Origin: Paenibacillus lutimineralis
GTDB taxonomy: Bacteria; Bacillota; Bacilli; Paenibacillales; Paenibacillaceae
NCBI RefSeq assembly: GCF_003991425.1
Contig: NZ_CP034346.1
Span: 3,633,501-3,697,500 of the forward strand
DNA length: 64,000 bases
Reading direction: 5' to 3'
The position numbers and the translations under genes are program-made. Numbering within the stretch: position 1 is the stretch's first letter; each line of letters begins with the position of its first letter. Positions 8,299-17,638 of the stretch are shown here, piece by piece. Below the pieces are notes generated by a model. That model did no database searches, was not told the origin of the DNA, and saw nothing but the letters and a program-made list of their open reading frames with translations.

Positions 8299-9318
8299 AT
8301 GAATATGGACAGAAAGCTGTTCTCCACTTTTACGATCAAGAATACGACATTTAGAAATCGGGTCGTGATGTCCCCCATGTGCATGTACTCTTCACCGAAT
8401 AAGGACGGTAAGGTCGCTGATTGGCATCTCGTCCACTACCCGACCCGTGCGGTTGGCGGCGTTGGTCTGATTATTGTCGAAGCTACCGCTGTATCGCCAG
8501 AAGGCCGCATCTCTTATAGAGACCTCGGCATCTGGGATGACGAGCATATCGAAGGGCTGCAAAGACTTGTATCCCTGATTCAGCAGAACGGGGCCAAAGC
8601 CGGAATCCAGCTTGCCCATGCAGGCCGTAAGGCTGATCTTGAGGAGACTATTCTTGCTCCATCAGCAATTCCGTTCGCTACAATGAAGACGCCAAAGGCC
8701 GCTGATCTCGAAGAGATTCAGGGGATCGTGCATAAATTCCGGGAGGCGGCTCGCCGTGCTAAAGAGGCTGGGTTCGATGTCATCGAAATTCACGCAGCTC
8801 ATGGGTATTTGCTGAATGAATTCCTATCGCCTCTCTCCAATCACCGCGAGGACGAATACGGGGGTAATGCTGACAACCGTTATCGTCTACTCGGGGAAGT
8901 TATCGAAGCCATAAAACAGGAATGGAATGGCCCTCTATTCGTGCGCATCTCCGCCGAGGAATATGCTGAAGGCGGCAATCACCTTGAGGACTACGTCAGT
9001 TATGTCCGTAAAATGAAGGAACAAGGCGTTGATCTGATCGATTGCAGCTCAGGTGCCCTTGTACCAGCTCATATAGATATTTTCCCTGGCTATCAGGTGC
9101 ATCTGTCGGAACAAATTCGTCATCAAGCCGATATCTCAACCGGCGCGGTAGGACTTATTACATGCCCGCAGCACGCAGAGGAGATTATCGGCAACGGCAG
9201 AGCCGATCTGGTCTTGCTTGGACGCGAACTGCTGAAGGACCCATATTGGACCTTACATGCAGCCAAAGAGCTAGGCGTTGAGATTCAGCCTCCGAAGCAG
9301 TATGATCGGGCGTTCTAA
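8299..9318 (+). CDS. namA: NADPH dehydrogenase, Old Yellow Enzyme (YqjM/NamA type)
   Basis: A 339-residue FMN-dependent ene-reductase that reduces activated C=C bonds and some nitro compounds with NADPH. It closely follows the known YqjM sequence: SPMCMYSS with the redox-tuning Cys28 and Tyr30, [29 protein letters not shown] with the substrate-binding His pair, [19 protein letters not shown] and the phosphate-binding end [16 protein letters not shown]. The ATG at 8299 follows AAAAAGGAGTGTAG. The stop codon overlaps the next start (TAATG), linking it to mqnB and mqnD; a direct biochemical link to menaquinone synthesis is not established. Confidence 0.93.
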   Translation: MNMDRKLFSTFTIKNTTFRNRVVMSPMCMYSSPNKDGKVADWHLVHYPTRAVGGVGLIIVEATAVSPEGRISYRDLGIWDDEHIEGLQRLVSLIQQNGAKAGIQLAHAGRKADLEETILAPSAIPFATMKTPKAADLEEIQGIVHKFREAARRAKEAGFDVIEIHAAHGYLLNEFLSPLSNHREDEYGGNADNRYRLLGEVIEAIKQEWNGPLFVRISAEEYAEGGNHLEDYVSYVRKMKEQGVDLIDCSSGALVPAHIDIFPGYQVHLSEQIRHQADISTGAVGLITCPQHAEEIIGNGRADLVLLGRELLKDPYWTLHAAKELGVEIQPPKQYDRAF

Positions 9319-10034
9319 TGATGAACGATATGGATAGAACTCAAACCGTGCTCAACTACAGGCACATCTTAATTATGACCGCAGTAGAGGCCGAGCGTGA
9401 GGCCGTACTGCGTGGCATTGCCAAGGCTGCGAGTGAGCAAAGTCCTTCAGGACAAGTAAAGTTTGATGTGCAGTTATGCGGGGTCGGCCCCATATCAGCG
9501 GCAGCAGAGACCGCCGCCTATTTGGCCGCCAATCCGAATTATGATCTCGTTCTTAGCGCCGGCATCGGCGGTGGCTTCACAGAACGCGCCGAGATCGGTT
9601 CGATCGCCATCGCCGATAGTATCATTGCTGCCGATCTGGGAGCCGAGACGGGGGATGGCTTCTCCAGTGTGGACAAGCTTGGCTTCGGTTCGTCAAGCAT
9701 TCCGGTGGCTTCTGATCTCACTGAAGAGTTGACCAAGTCGATCCAGAATGCCGGGTGGGCGGTCTGCAGCGGGCCTATTCTAACCCTTTCCACTGTGACC
9801 GGAACTCAGGAAACTACCGATGATCTGAAGCGAAGAATTCCCGGAGCTGTGGCAGAAGCCATGGAAGGCTATGGTGCGGCATTTGCTGCTCACCGCCTGA
9901 ACATCCCCGTCATGGAGATCCGGACGATATCCAATGCTGTAGGCCCGCGTAATCGTGAGCTATGGCGAATTGGCGACGCCCTGCAGGCACTTGAACAGGC
10001 CTGCTATATTTTATCGGAGGTATTGCAACGATGA
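9318..10034 (+). CDS. mqnB: Futalosine hydrolase
   Basis: A 238-residue nucleosidase that removes hypoxanthine from futalosine (or adenine from aminofutalosine) in the futalosine route to menaquinone. The fold is that of purine nucleoside phosphorylase/MTA nucleosidase: ILIMTAVEAEREAVLRGI at the N-terminus, VQLCGVGPISAAAETAAYL, LVLSAGIGGGF, and VAEAMEGYGAAFAAHRLNIP with the EAMEGYGAA substrate site. The first ATG overlaps the namA stop; another at residue 5 is possible since no clear ribosome binding site is seen. It overlaps mqnD by four bases (ATGA). Assignment as MqnB is supported by that neighbour. Confidence 0.9.
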   Translation: MMNDMDRTQTVLNYRHILIMTAVEAEREAVLRGIAKAASEQSPSGQVKFDVQLCGVGPISAAAETAAYLAANPNYDLVLSAGIGGGFTERAEIGSIAIADSIIAADLGAETGDGFSSVDKLGFGSSSIPVASDLTEELTKSIQNAGWAVCSGPILTLSTVTGTQETTDDLKRRIPGAVAEAMEGYGAAFAAHRLNIPVMEIRTISNAVGPRNRELWRIGDALQALEQACYILSEVLQR

Positions 10035-10873
10035 GAATTGCATTTTCACCCTGTCCTAATGATACTTTTATATTCCATGCCCTAGTACATGGCTTGATCC
10101 TGGGAACACCTGAATTTGAAGTAACCTATGCCGATATCGATCGAACGAACGGATGGGCGGCTGACGGGAATGGCGGAGATATTATGAAGATATCGTTCGC
10201 CGCTCTGCCCTGGGTACTCGACAAATACGCCCTGCTTCCATGTGGAGGGGCGCTTGGACGCGGCTGTGGACCGCTTGTATTGACCAAGGGGGATTCCGAG
10301 CAGCTTGGCGATCCCGCATCCCTCTCTGGCCGACGCGTTGCAGTACCTAGCGAACGCTCTACAGCATATCTGCTGTTCCGGCTTTGGGCTGCACAACATG
10401 TACCGGGAGGCGTTGGGGAGATTATCGTCATGCCATTTGATAAGATCATGCCTGCGGTCCAGAATGGCTCCATCGATGCCGGACTGGTCATTCATGAAGC
10501 ACGTTTTACTTATAAAAACTACGGTTTACAGCTGATGGCCGATCTTGGCAATTGGTGGGAAGAAGATACGGGCTTGCCGATTCCGTTAGGTGCGATCATT
10601 GCTGATCGTTCGCTCGATCTTGCTTCTATCAGCAACTGGATCAAGCAATCTGTAGAATATGCCTGGGCTCATCCAGAAGCATCAGAAGAATATGTGCTCA
10701 GTCATGCCCAAGAGATGTCCCCTGAGGTTACGCAAGCACATATTAATCTCTATGTGAACAAATACTCAGCGGATCTGGGCGATGACGGCTATGCTGCGAT
10801 ATCAGCCCTACTGAACCGTGCCGCCGATGAAGGCCTGGTTCCGGCCATCGATCCTTCGGCATTGCGAGTATAA
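10031..10873 (+). CDS. mqnD: 1,4-dihydroxy-6-naphthoate synthase
   Basis: A 280-residue enzyme converting cyclic dehypoxanthine futalosine to 1,4-dihydroxy-6-naphthoate, a late step of the futalosine menaquinone route. The opening MRIAFSPCPNDTFIFHALV is diagnostic. The rest has the two-domain periplasmic-binding-protein-like fold of MqnA/MqnD: GDIMKISFAALPWVLDKY, LVLTKGDSE, RRVAVPSERSTAYLLFRLW, GSIDAGLVIHEARFTY with the catalytic His, and WWEEDTGLPIPLGAIIADR. It starts behind CGGAGG and overlaps mqnB. The other pathway genes (mqnA, mqnC, mqnE) are not in this window. Confidence 0.94.
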   Translation: MRIAFSPCPNDTFIFHALVHGLILGTPEFEVTYADIDRTNGWAADGNGGDIMKISFAALPWVLDKYALLPCGGALGRGCGPLVLTKGDSEQLGDPASLSGRRVAVPSERSTAYLLFRLWAAQHVPGGVGEIIVMPFDKIMPAVQNGSIDAGLVIHEARFTYKNYGLQLMADLGNWWEEDTGLPIPLGAIIADRSLDLASISNWIKQSVEYAWAHPEASEEYVLSHAQEMSPEVTQAHINLYVNKYSADLGDDGYAAISALLNRAADEGLVPAIDPSALRV

Positions 10874-10962
10874 GAACTCCATACCGTTTATAGACACTCT
10901 TTCGTCTTAAACAAAGGCTAATTGAAGTTCTTTCAGAGTTAATTGAATTTCATCAAGGATGA

Positions 10963-11001
10963 TGACTTCCCTGACGCTAGCTGTCAGGGAAGTTGTTTTA
11001 T
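10963..11001 (+). terminator. Terminator of the namA-mqnB-mqnD operon
   Basis: ACTTCCCTGAC (10965-10975) pairs perfectly with GTCAGGGAAGT (10983-10993), followed by TGTTTTA. Confidence 0.8.
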
Positions 11002-11036
11002 AATAAGCTCAATTAATGATGACAGGAGTGTTATTG

Positions 11037-11687
11037 ATGCCAGCAAACAATGCTTATCTTTATGTATTTGATACAATGTCAGATTGGGAATATGGGTATT
11101 TAGTTGCCGAACTAAACTCAGGAAGATTCTTCAGAAGCGAATTAGCCCCTTTAAAAGTAGTTACAGTAGGTGCTACTAAAGATATCATTACTACAATGGG
11201 AGGACTGAAAATAAAACCGGATATCCCCCTGGTTGATTGTACTCTAGAGAGTAAAGATCTTATCATTTTACCTGGTGGGAATACTTGGGGAGAAAAAATC
11301 CATCAACCTATCTTAAAAAAAATTGGCAAGGCTATTGATAACGGTACTGTTGTCGCTGCAATTTGTGGGGCAACTGAGGGGCTCGCGAATAGCGGATACC
11401 TGAACTCAAGAAAGCATACAAGCAATAACCTAGAGTATCTGAAAATGGTCTGTCCAACTTATAAAGGGGAAGATTTTTATGAACTGGGGCCCGCGGTATC
11501 TGATAATAATTTGGTTACTTCATCAGGAGTAGCTCCTCTGGAATTTGCTATGGAGGTTCTAAAAGTTTTAGATGTATTTGCACCAGAGACACTCCATGCA
11601 TGGTATAACCTTAATAAAACTCATCAAGCAGAGTATTTTTTTCAGTTAATGGACTCGATTAATAATGAGCCTAACGAAAAGAAATGA
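11037..11687 (+). CDS. DJ-1/PfpI family (YdeA-like) protein
   Basis: A 216-residue protein of the class I glutamine amidotransferase-like superfamily, DJ-1/PfpI branch. The nucleophile elbow is VAAICGATEGL with Cys110, preceded by LIILPGGNTWGE. These are typical of proteins acting as small-molecule hydrolases or stress factors; the reaction is unknown. The C-terminal third has an extra helical segment (ETLHAWYNLNKTHQAEYFF). The ATG at 11037 is eight bases after AGGAGT, better than an upstream in-frame ATG at 11016. The gene is more AT-rich than its neighbours and is flanked by terminators on both sides, so it stands alone and may have been acquired. Confidence 0.8.
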   Translation: MPANNAYLYVFDTMSDWEYGYLVAELNSGRFFRSELAPLKVVTVGATKDIITTMGGLKIKPDIPLVDCTLESKDLIILPGGNTWGEKIHQPILKKIGKAIDNGTVVAAICGATEGLANSGYLNSRKHTSNNLEYLKMVCPTYKGEDFYELGPAVSDNNLVTSSGVAPLEFAMEVLKVLDVFAPETLHAWYNLNKTHQAEYFFQLMDSINNEPNEKK

Positions 11688-11693
11688 ATAATA

Positions 11694-11748
11694 AAAAGCT
11701 GTAGCTAGACGTTAATAACGGCTTTAGCTACAGCTTCTTACTTTATTT
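11694..11748. terminator. Intrinsic terminator
   Basis: AAGCTGTAGCTA (11696-11707) pairs perfectly with TAGCTACAGCTT (11725-11736), followed by a T-rich tail; preceded by A-rich sequence, so it can act in both directions. Confidence 0.8.
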
Positions 11749-11757
11749 ATCACAGTC

Positions 11758-12024
11758 TTACTGCCAGCGCTTCAACGTAGGAAGCAGGCCCTGTAGCATA
11801 GAACGTGCCGTCTCCTCACTCATTCCTCCCGGCTCATCCGACACCATATGGGGAACACATATCTCGATCATTTCATCCATTGTCACATCCGCCGTGAAGT
11901 TTCCTTCCTTATAGCAATAATGACAATAGTCCTCGCTCTTAGAGCCATCTGCTTCCGTCCCGTACTCAGCTTCAGGCTGGTTCATCGGCATAGCGCAGCT
12001 CTGGCATAGCTTCATATCATTCAT
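11758..12024 (-). CDS. Putative zinc ribbon protein
   Basis: An 88-residue protein with two CxxC pairs near the N-terminus: CQSCAMPM and, after about 25 residues, YCHYCYKEG. This spacing matches the putative zinc-ribbon domain (pfam12674 type) often found as stand-alone small proteins. The C-terminal half (VTMDEMIEICVPHMV ... LLPTLKRWQ) is helical and conserved in the same family. The ATG at 12022-12024 is eight bases after GGAGG; the upstream ATG overlaps that site and is rejected. The function is unknown. Confidence 0.75.
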   Translation of the reverse strand: MNDMKLCQSCAMPMNQPEAEYGTEADGSKSEDYCHYCYKEGNFTADVTMDEMIEICVPHMVSDEPGGMSEETARSMLQGLLPTLKRWQ

Positions 12025-12057
12025 CTCAAATTCCTCCATTCAAATTTTCATCTTGAC

Positions 12058-12534
12058 TCAATCCAATGATTTGATAAAGCTCTGTATTTGCTTCTTATGT
12101 TTCTTATCATGCGGAATAAATCCACGTAAATAACCGTTAATGCTGAATTTCTTACCGTCTCCATCCATATAACTTCGCAAATACTCCTCTTCCTGTAAAC
12201 CGGAAATAGTACGGATAATCTTCGAGCGATATTCTATGAATTGATCATAGATTTCCAGCTTCGTCCTGGATTTCGCGTACTGGATCGCATGGGCATTGAA
12301 CTGGTTGAAGTCCTGATGCTTAACAGTCAGGGGTTCTCCCAGCTTGATCTTCTCAATAGCGTCCTCGTAGAAATACTTATCCCAGAGCATGATATGACAC
12401 AGCATGTCCTTCACCGTCCATTTCCCTTCTGCAATCGGAGTATCCCAATACCTATCCTCCAACTCACAGATTGAAGCAATGAACGGAATAAACCCATTGT
12501 ACTCCTCCACCATTTGCGTACTTGTCTTTGCCAC
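12058..12534 (-). CDS. DinB-like/DUF1706 four-helix protein
   Basis: A 158-residue cytoplasmic protein of the DinB/YfiT metal-binding superfamily, closest to the ClbS/DfsB (DUF1706) type. Recognisable parts are EGKWTVKDMLCHIMLWDKYF, with the first metal-ligand His, and LRGFIPHDKKHKKQI near the C-terminus with the others. Relatives detoxify or transfer thiols such as bacillithiol, or protect against colibactin. The specific role here is unknown. It lies just upstream of the zinc ribbon gene with a 33-base gap, so the two may be co-transcribed. Confidence 0.75.
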   Translation of the reverse strand: MAKTSTQMVEEYNGFIPFIASICELEDRYWDTPIAEGKWTVKDMLCHIMLWDKYFYEDAIEKIKLGEPLTVKHQDFNQFNAHAIQYAKSRTKLEIYDQFIEYRSKIIRTISGLQEEEYLRSYMDGDGKKFSINGYLRGFIPHDKKHKKQIQSFIKSLD

Positions 12535-12623
12535 TCGTCCCCTCCTCCCTACTAATCATTAACTGTCATTTCGTTGGATCTATTTTCATTATATAGGCGT
12601 TTAACTGACAGCTTTGTGTCATA

Positions 12624-13535
12624 TTAAGTATACCTTCCGATCATATTTTTCAATTTACTTTTAATAATTTCACGGATATGTGTGGGTTCAAGCACCTCAG
12701 CCATATCGCCAAAAGATAGGATATAGCCATACACCCAGTCATCCTCCGGATAAGATGCTGTCACAATGAAACTTCCATCCTCACAGCGAGCAATTTGCTC
12801 CTCTTCGAACTCATCATAAATCCGGTATAATAACGTATCCTTTATTTTTAGCTTAAATGTAACCATCGTCTGGGCTGCCCAGCCCGTCTGTTCTTGCTCT
12901 TCATGGATGGCATCCAGATTACTCCGGCTACAGTTCTCTTCAAGGACAATCAGATCTTTCATCCTTGACAGCTTGAACACACGCATCGCCTGTCTGTCCA
13001 GGCAATACGCCCTCAAATACCAGGTTCTCCCTTTAAACCAGAGCTGCAGTGGTTCCACCACCCGTGTTGTTTTCTCATATGAGCTTGTACCATAATAGTC
13101 GAAAGAAAGCCGGTGTCGTTCCAGTATAGCGGTCTTAATGAGCTGGAAACGCTCCTGCTTCTCATCGCCCCAATGAGTAAAATCAACCTCAATCCAGTTT
13201 GCCTGCTGGAACCCAAACATACCACTCATTTTCGTGAGAATCTGATTCACTTCAGGATAATGAGTTGCTTTCATGCCCTGTAGGACGGAGAGGATGTCCC
13301 TCTGCTCCTGCTCAGATAGCAGTGATTTGTTCAGAACATAGCTCTCGAGCAGACTGATTCCGCCGCCCTTTCCTTTGTTCGTGTAGATCGGTATGTTAGC
13401 CTCGCTAAGGATATCGAGATCTCGATAGATCGTTCGCGGTGACACCTCAAAATGATCTGCAAGCTCCTTTGCGGTGACCATCCGCTTATCCAGTAAAATA
13501 TAAACAATTTCAAACAAACGCGAAATTTTTGACAT
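12624..13535 (-). CDS. YafY-type HTH/WYL transcriptional regulator
   Basis: A 303-residue DNA-binding regulator. An N-terminal helix-turn-helix (residues 1-60: RMVTAKELADHFEVSPRTIY) is followed by a wing with the tell-tale IYTNKGKGGGISLLESY. The middle is a WYL domain: RLSFDYYG, then VEPLQLWFKGRTWYLRAYC, which gives the family its name. A WCX-like C-terminal region ends it. WYL domains sense small ligands or nucleic acid. The ATG at 13533-13535 follows AGGAGGACAC. Its target is unknown; the closest gene in the same direction downstream is the DinB-like gene, 89 bases away, which it may control. Confidence 0.87.
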   Translation of the reverse strand: MSKISRLFEIVYILLDKRMVTAKELADHFEVSPRTIYRDLDILSEANIPIYTNKGKGGGISLLESYVLNKSLLSEQEQRDILSVLQGMKATHYPEVNQILTKMSGMFGFQQANWIEVDFTHWGDEKQERFQLIKTAILERHRLSFDYYGTSSYEKTTRVVEPLQLWFKGRTWYLRAYCLDRQAMRVFKLSRMKDLIVLEENCSRSNLDAIHEEQEQTGWAAQTMVTFKLKIKDTLLYRIYDEFEEEQIARCEDGSFIVTASYPEDDWVYGYILSFGDMAEVLEPTHIREIIKSKLKNMIGRYT

Positions 13536-13580
13536 GTGTCCTCCTGCATCGCTTCTAGCGATACATTCTCTTAACTCCCC

Positions 13581-14459
13581 TTATTTCCCGAATCTACGGC
13601 GATACCCGCACTTGCGGCATAGCTCCTCGACGGCTTCCCTGCGCGAGAATCCTTCGTATAAGCGATTCGCTCTCTCTCCCTCAATAATCTCAGAGAATGG
13701 CCTATCGTACACATTGCCTAAGTTAATAACTCCCTCTCCATCTAGGCAACAAGGGATCACTGTACCATCGACTAGAATTCCCGCCTGATTGCGCAGCGCA
13801 TGGCAGAATCCACGTCCATCGTCCTCTTCCGCTTTCAGATCAGGCCAATCGAACTCCACATCCTGATTCAAATAAATCCGTTCGGCAATTTTAACACCGC
13901 TGCCAGGAACTACCTTCTCCTCAATCCGATAATCAAGTCCAAACTCCTCTTCGATCAAGCCAAGGGTAGCTCTATTGCGGCTGCGTATGTGGTTCTCGAC
14001 ATTATCTCTCGTTAGATTCCAGAGTCGGAAGGACACAATCAAATCCGATAGTGCCGTCGCTTCGCGCACGAAGGTGAAGATCTCTCGCAAATAGCCTTCG
14101 CGATTCTCCGAGCCGGCATGTCCATCGAAGCTGTGTAGGGAGAAATTCATTTGCCTTAGCGCAGGCTTGCCGAGCAGCTTGGAAGCTGCCTTATGAATCA
14201 ACGTTCCATTTGTTGTAATATTCACTTTGAAGCCTTTTTCATAGCTCAGATCAAGCAATTGATCAATTTTGGGGTGAAGCAGCGGTTCGCCTTTAACATG
14301 AAAATATATATAATCCGTATGCGGCTTAATATCATCCAGGATTTTGCTGAAATCCTCCACTTTAATAAAACGGGCTTGTCTCTCCGTTGGTGGGCAGAAA
14401 CTACAGGCCAAATTGCAAATGCTCGTCGTCTCAATATAAAATTTCTTGAATTTCTTCAT
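13581..14459 (-). CDS. Radical SAM protein with SPASM-like C-terminus
   Basis: A 292-residue iron-sulfur enzyme. The radical SAM motif is CNLACSFC (Cys15, Cys19, Cys22), followed by FHVKGEPLLHPKID (the GGE-type SAM site as KGE) and VNITTNGTLIH. The C-terminal part has GTVIPCCLDGEGVINLGNV and CRKCGYRRR, typical of the SPASM/twitch auxiliary cluster region. Such enzymes modify peptides or sugars, but no peptide precursor is visible nearby, so the substrate is unknown. The ATG at 14457-14459 is chosen because it opens MKKFKKFYIETT; the upstream TTG would add nine residues without homology. Confidence 0.82.
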   Translation of the reverse strand: MKKFKKFYIETTSICNLACSFCPPTERQARFIKVEDFSKILDDIKPHTDYIYFHVKGEPLLHPKIDQLLDLSYEKGFKVNITTNGTLIHKAASKLLGKPALRQMNFSLHSFDGHAGSENREGYLREIFTFVREATALSDLIVSFRLWNLTRDNVENHIRSRNRATLGLIEEEFGLDYRIEEKVVPGSGVKIAERIYLNQDVEFDWPDLKAEEDDGRGFCHALRNQAGILVDGTVIPCCLDGEGVINLGNVYDRPFSEIIEGERANRLYEGFSRREAVEELCRKCGYRRRFGK

Positions 14460-14683
14460 ATACGTTCTCTCTTCTCCAATCCTCAAGCACTTGCTAGAGA
14501 TGATCTATCAGACCCATCCTCATAATTTTGTCCAATCTACTTCCTATTCTAACTGATATGTCCTAAAAGTCACGGTAATTCCACAGTAATATCTGACTGT
14601 TCATCCACGGACCGCCGCGCCATGCCGGATTCTCCATACATAAGCTTAAGCTTCTTCCGACCTAACGTTGCGGTCCGTCCTCA

Positions 14684-15526
14684 TTATCCGCTGCTTCGTA
14701 AGCTGATTTTTACTTGTTCTAGGATAATCGGCGTACCGGCAAACACGGTATCATCCCCCAGTTCAAGTATCAAAGAATCGGTGGTGACCTCATATATTTG
14801 TCCTTCCTGCAAAAGACCGTTAATATACAAATTCGTGTAATTCCTAGGGTCCGGACCAAGAAACTGAGTTGCATTGTTTCCATCATCATCATGGAATTGC
14901 TCTACGGGTATGGCAACAGAAGATTGCAGATCTGAGTCAGGAAAATAGAAATAGCGGAAGGGCAATACGATGACGCTTAGATTACTATCACCCGATGGTC
15001 CAGGAGGTCCTTGTGGTCCCACAGGTCCAGGAGGTCCCGACTGACCTTGATTCCCTTGAGAACCGGTGAATCCCCGCAATCCTTGGATTCCTGCTGGTCC
15101 GGGTGGACCCTGTTCCCCCGGTGGACCTTGAATCCCTTTTGGCCCCATAGGTCCGGGCATCCCTGGCGAACCTTGCGGTCCTTGAGGGCCTTGAAGTCCT
15201 TCTAGTCCTTGTAGTCCCTGTTTACCTTCTGGACCTCGTGAACCTGGCATACTTACGCCAGGGGGATCGTTCAATCTTATGTGGCTATCCGGGGGCAGAT
15301 GCGGCGGTTTATTAGGTGGTGGAGCACAATGTGGAAGTTGGACTACTCCCCCATGAGGTGTCGTCCAACGTCGTCTATTCCTCTTGAAGTGATGCATTTT
15401 ATTGAAATGTCTCTTTCTTTTGCGCCATTTAGCTAATTTCACATGATGCCTCATCTTCCCCAGTCTGAATGCATATGAATGTCTGCTCTGCTTTGCTCTT
15501 CGTCTGTTAAGACTGCGTAAAAGCAT
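14684..15526 (-). CDS. Collagen-like protein with DUF4183 C-terminal domain
   Basis: A 280-residue surface-type protein in three parts. A very basic N-terminus (residues 1-70, many Arg, Lys and His) leads to a Pro-rich linker. Then come 29 uninterrupted Gly-X-Y triplets (starting [16 protein letters not shown]) that should form a collagen triple helix. The C-terminal 90 residues contain the DUF4183 pattern [20 protein letters not shown] ... [13 protein letters not shown], probably the trimerisation knob. Such proteins occur in exosporium or spore surface filaments of Bacillales (BclA-like). There is no signal peptide, which fits sporulation-time assembly from the mother cell. The ATG at 15526 has AGGAGGT six bases before it. 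A DUF4183-only gene is divergent from it. Confidence 0.85.
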   Translation of the reverse strand: MLLRSLNRRRAKQSRHSYAFRLGKMRHHVKLAKWRKRKRHFNKMHHFKRNRRRWTTPHGGVVQLPHCAPPPNKPPHLPPDSHIRLNDPPGVSMPGSRGPEGKQGLQGLEGLQGPQGPQGSPGMPGPMGPKGIQGPPGEQGPPGPAGIQGLRGFTGSQGNQGQSGPPGPVGPQGPPGPSGDSNLSVIVLPFRYFYFPDSDLQSSVAIPVEQFHDDDGNNATQFLGPDPRNYTNLYINGLLQEGQIYEVTTDSLILELGDDTVFAGTPIILEQVKISLRSSG

Positions 15527-15733
15527 CAATCCACCTCCTCAATCCATGATTCTTGACTATGTTATCTTATGTTGAAACCGTGGCGAAGAAATGGACAGAT
15601 TACCTAAATTCGGGCAGAAGTTTGAAAATAATCCATTTGTAGAAACGCCGTCGCCATTCTATAAAAAAATCATTATATATTATGAATCGAGAATCTCTCG
15701 ATCTAGTCATATATTTATAAGGAGTGAGAATCT

Positions 15734-16153
15734 ATGGCCGTTATTAAACCGGTATTTACAGCTACTGCAAGTGCACCCGTTGCCAGCGGCGGTGCAGTAA
15801 CAACGACGTTGAACCCTGATACAACCCGATACTTTGCCACACTGACCGCAGGCATGCTAGGAGCTACAAATACTACAATTCCAGCTGGAAGCTTCGTAGA
15901 CGACTCGGATACTGCTATCACTGCACTGCCAGCACTAACCGCTAATGACTATTTCAACGTCTATATTAACGGAGTTCTTCAGCAGCAATCACTATCCACA
16001 CTGGCAACGGATAGTCTTGTATTGGGCGCGACGACTCCGGATCTTTCCGCCGGTACACCAATCCAACTGGAGATCGTCAGCTTCGCCAACGTATCATCGA
16101 CCCTGTCAACACCACCCAATATTTCCGCACCAGTCATTACGATTACTTCCTGA
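15734..16153 (+). CDS. DUF4183 domain protein, probable spore-surface protein
   Basis: A 139-residue protein rich in Ala, Thr and Ser, without signal peptide. The second half carries the DUF4183 pattern FNVYINGVLQQQSLSTLATD ... GTPIQLEIVSF, shared with the C-terminal domain of the divergent collagen-like protein, so the two probably assemble together. It starts at ATG 15734 after AAGGAGTGAG. The intergenic region contains the hairpin ATCGAGA/TCTCGAT (about 15682-15698) and CATATATT, which resembles a mother-cell sigma -10. That is weak evidence for sporulation control. A perfect hairpin terminator follows. Confidence 0.78.
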   Translation: MAVIKPVFTATASAPVASGGAVTTTLNPDTTRYFATLTAGMLGATNTTIPAGSFVDDSDTAITALPALTANDYFNVYINGVLQQQSLSTLATDSLVLGATTPDLSAGTPIQLEIVSFANVSSTLSTPPNISAPVITITS

Positions 16154-16171
16154 ACCAATCGCATGTACCAA

Positions 16172-16206
16172 ATTGGAGGCTACTCATATATTGAGTAGCC
16201 TCCAAT
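16172..16206. terminator. Perfect 15-bp hairpin terminator
   Basis: ATTGGAGGCTACTCA (16172-16186) and TGAGTAGCCTCCAAT (16192-16206) are exact complements around a five-base loop, between convergent genes. There is no strong T-run on the plus strand. Confidence 0.6.
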
Positions 16207-16226
16207 ACTGCCTTACGTATTAAATG

Positions 16227-17562
16227 TTATTTATTGCTCGATTGTGTTGCTTTTTTCTTCGTCTTCTTCCAATCCTCAAGCGAGGAGCCAGTATCCACCT
16301 GCAGTAATCCGCTTTTGGACATGCCGATTTGCTGGGAAGAATATATTCCCGTGTGCCCCGAGAACACATAGCTTACGATACACGCAATGAACATATAGAT
16401 CGCCCCTTCGGAACCGAAAAATTTCAATCCCCATAATGAAGCAGGCTATGGGTGTACTCGTTGCACCAGAGAAGACAGCGATAAAACCAAGCGCAGCCAG
16501 GAATGGGCCGTATATATGCAGTAGACCTGCCAGGGAATGCCCAAGGGTCGAACCAATAACGAATAAAGGCGTAACCTCTCCTCCCTGAAATCCGGAGCCA
16601 AGCGTAATTGAAGTGAATAGAAGCTTCCATAAGAAAGCGAATGGAGAAACTCCTTCCGTCAACGAAGAGGTGATCAGAGGTATACCCAACCCCAAATAAT
16701 CACGGCTGCCGACGATATACACAAGCGCAATGATTATTACACCACCAATGGCGGATTTCAATATTGGATTCTTAAACAGCCTAGAGAAAGTTTTCTTAAG
16801 AAAATGAGTAAGTTCGCTGAAGCAGAGACTCGCCAAACCGAAAATGACTGAAGCCAGCAGTACTTTCAACAATACCACAACAGACAATGCTGGAATTAAA
16901 TCAACGGAATAGCTTGTATGATGTACGCCCCATACATGTGTCGCTACTATATCTCCAATGAAGCTGGCTGCAAAGCACGGAATAAGCGCGCGATAACTCA
17001 TCAAGCCAATCGCAACAACTTCAAGGCCAAAGACCGTTCCAGCAAGCGGTGTTCCGAACACCGAACCGAAGCCGCCGCTAATACCGCACATGAGTAAAAT
17101 CCGACGATCCATCGCATCGATTTTAATCATTTTACCGAACCACTCTGCCAGACTTCCTCCCATCTGCACTGCTGTTCCCTCACGTCCGGCCGAGCCGCCA
17201 AATAAATGCGTAATCAGCGTTCCCAGCAGGACTAGCGGGGCCATTCTCAGTGGAATAGTCTCTCCTCCATTCTGAATACCTTCCAGAATCAAGTTATTCC
17301 CTCTTGAACTACTCCCGCCGAACTTCATATACATATAGCTGACCAGCACTCCGCCAACAGGTAGCAGGAATAACAGCCAAGGATGGGATAGACGCTGCTG
17401 CGTCACGTAATCCAGACTATCCAAGAATAAGGCCGAGGCACTCCCGGCGAGAATTCCAACAATTCCACCGAGAACAAGCCATTTCAAAAAAGAGCCCAAA
17501 TAAGCAATATGCGGGAAACCATACAATAGCCGTTCCCGCTTCTCCCCATTTTGTTCGTTCAT
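16227..17562 (-). pseudogene. CLC-F type fluoride/proton antiporter, frameshifted near 3' end
   Basis: A CLC family membrane protein of about 444 residues if read through. It has GSAGREGTAVQMGG at the gating-glutamate site and GSGFQGGEVTPLFVIGS late in the protein. The usual anion-selectivity stretch GSGIP is replaced by RGNNLILEG, as in CLC-F fluoride exporters. A fluoride riboswitch directly upstream (17639-17724) agrees. The frame breaks at a five-base A run at 16417-16421: the first frame runs GIEIF then turns to unrelated Arg-rich sequence, and the adjacent frame continues GSEGAIYMFIACIVSYVFSG to a stop at 16227. Deleting one base restores the family sequence, so this is either a young pseudogene or a homopolymer sequencing error. 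Start ATG 17562 follows AGAGGAATT. Confidence 0.85.
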
Positions 17563-17638
17563 CACATAATTCCTCTTCTCTAACCTATTGTTACTACTGC
17601 CGCGTGAAAGGCTATATGATCTGTTTCTCCAATCATTG

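Noticed and set aside
14607..14678. ACGGACCGC/GCGGTCCGT inverted repeat after the collagen-like gene
   Set aside because: The arms match but the loop is 54 bases and no T-run follows on the minus strand, so a terminator call is not secure.
16227..16427. Separate small membrane protein at the CLC 3' end
   Set aside because: It is the C-terminal end of the CLC protein after the frameshift, not an independent gene.
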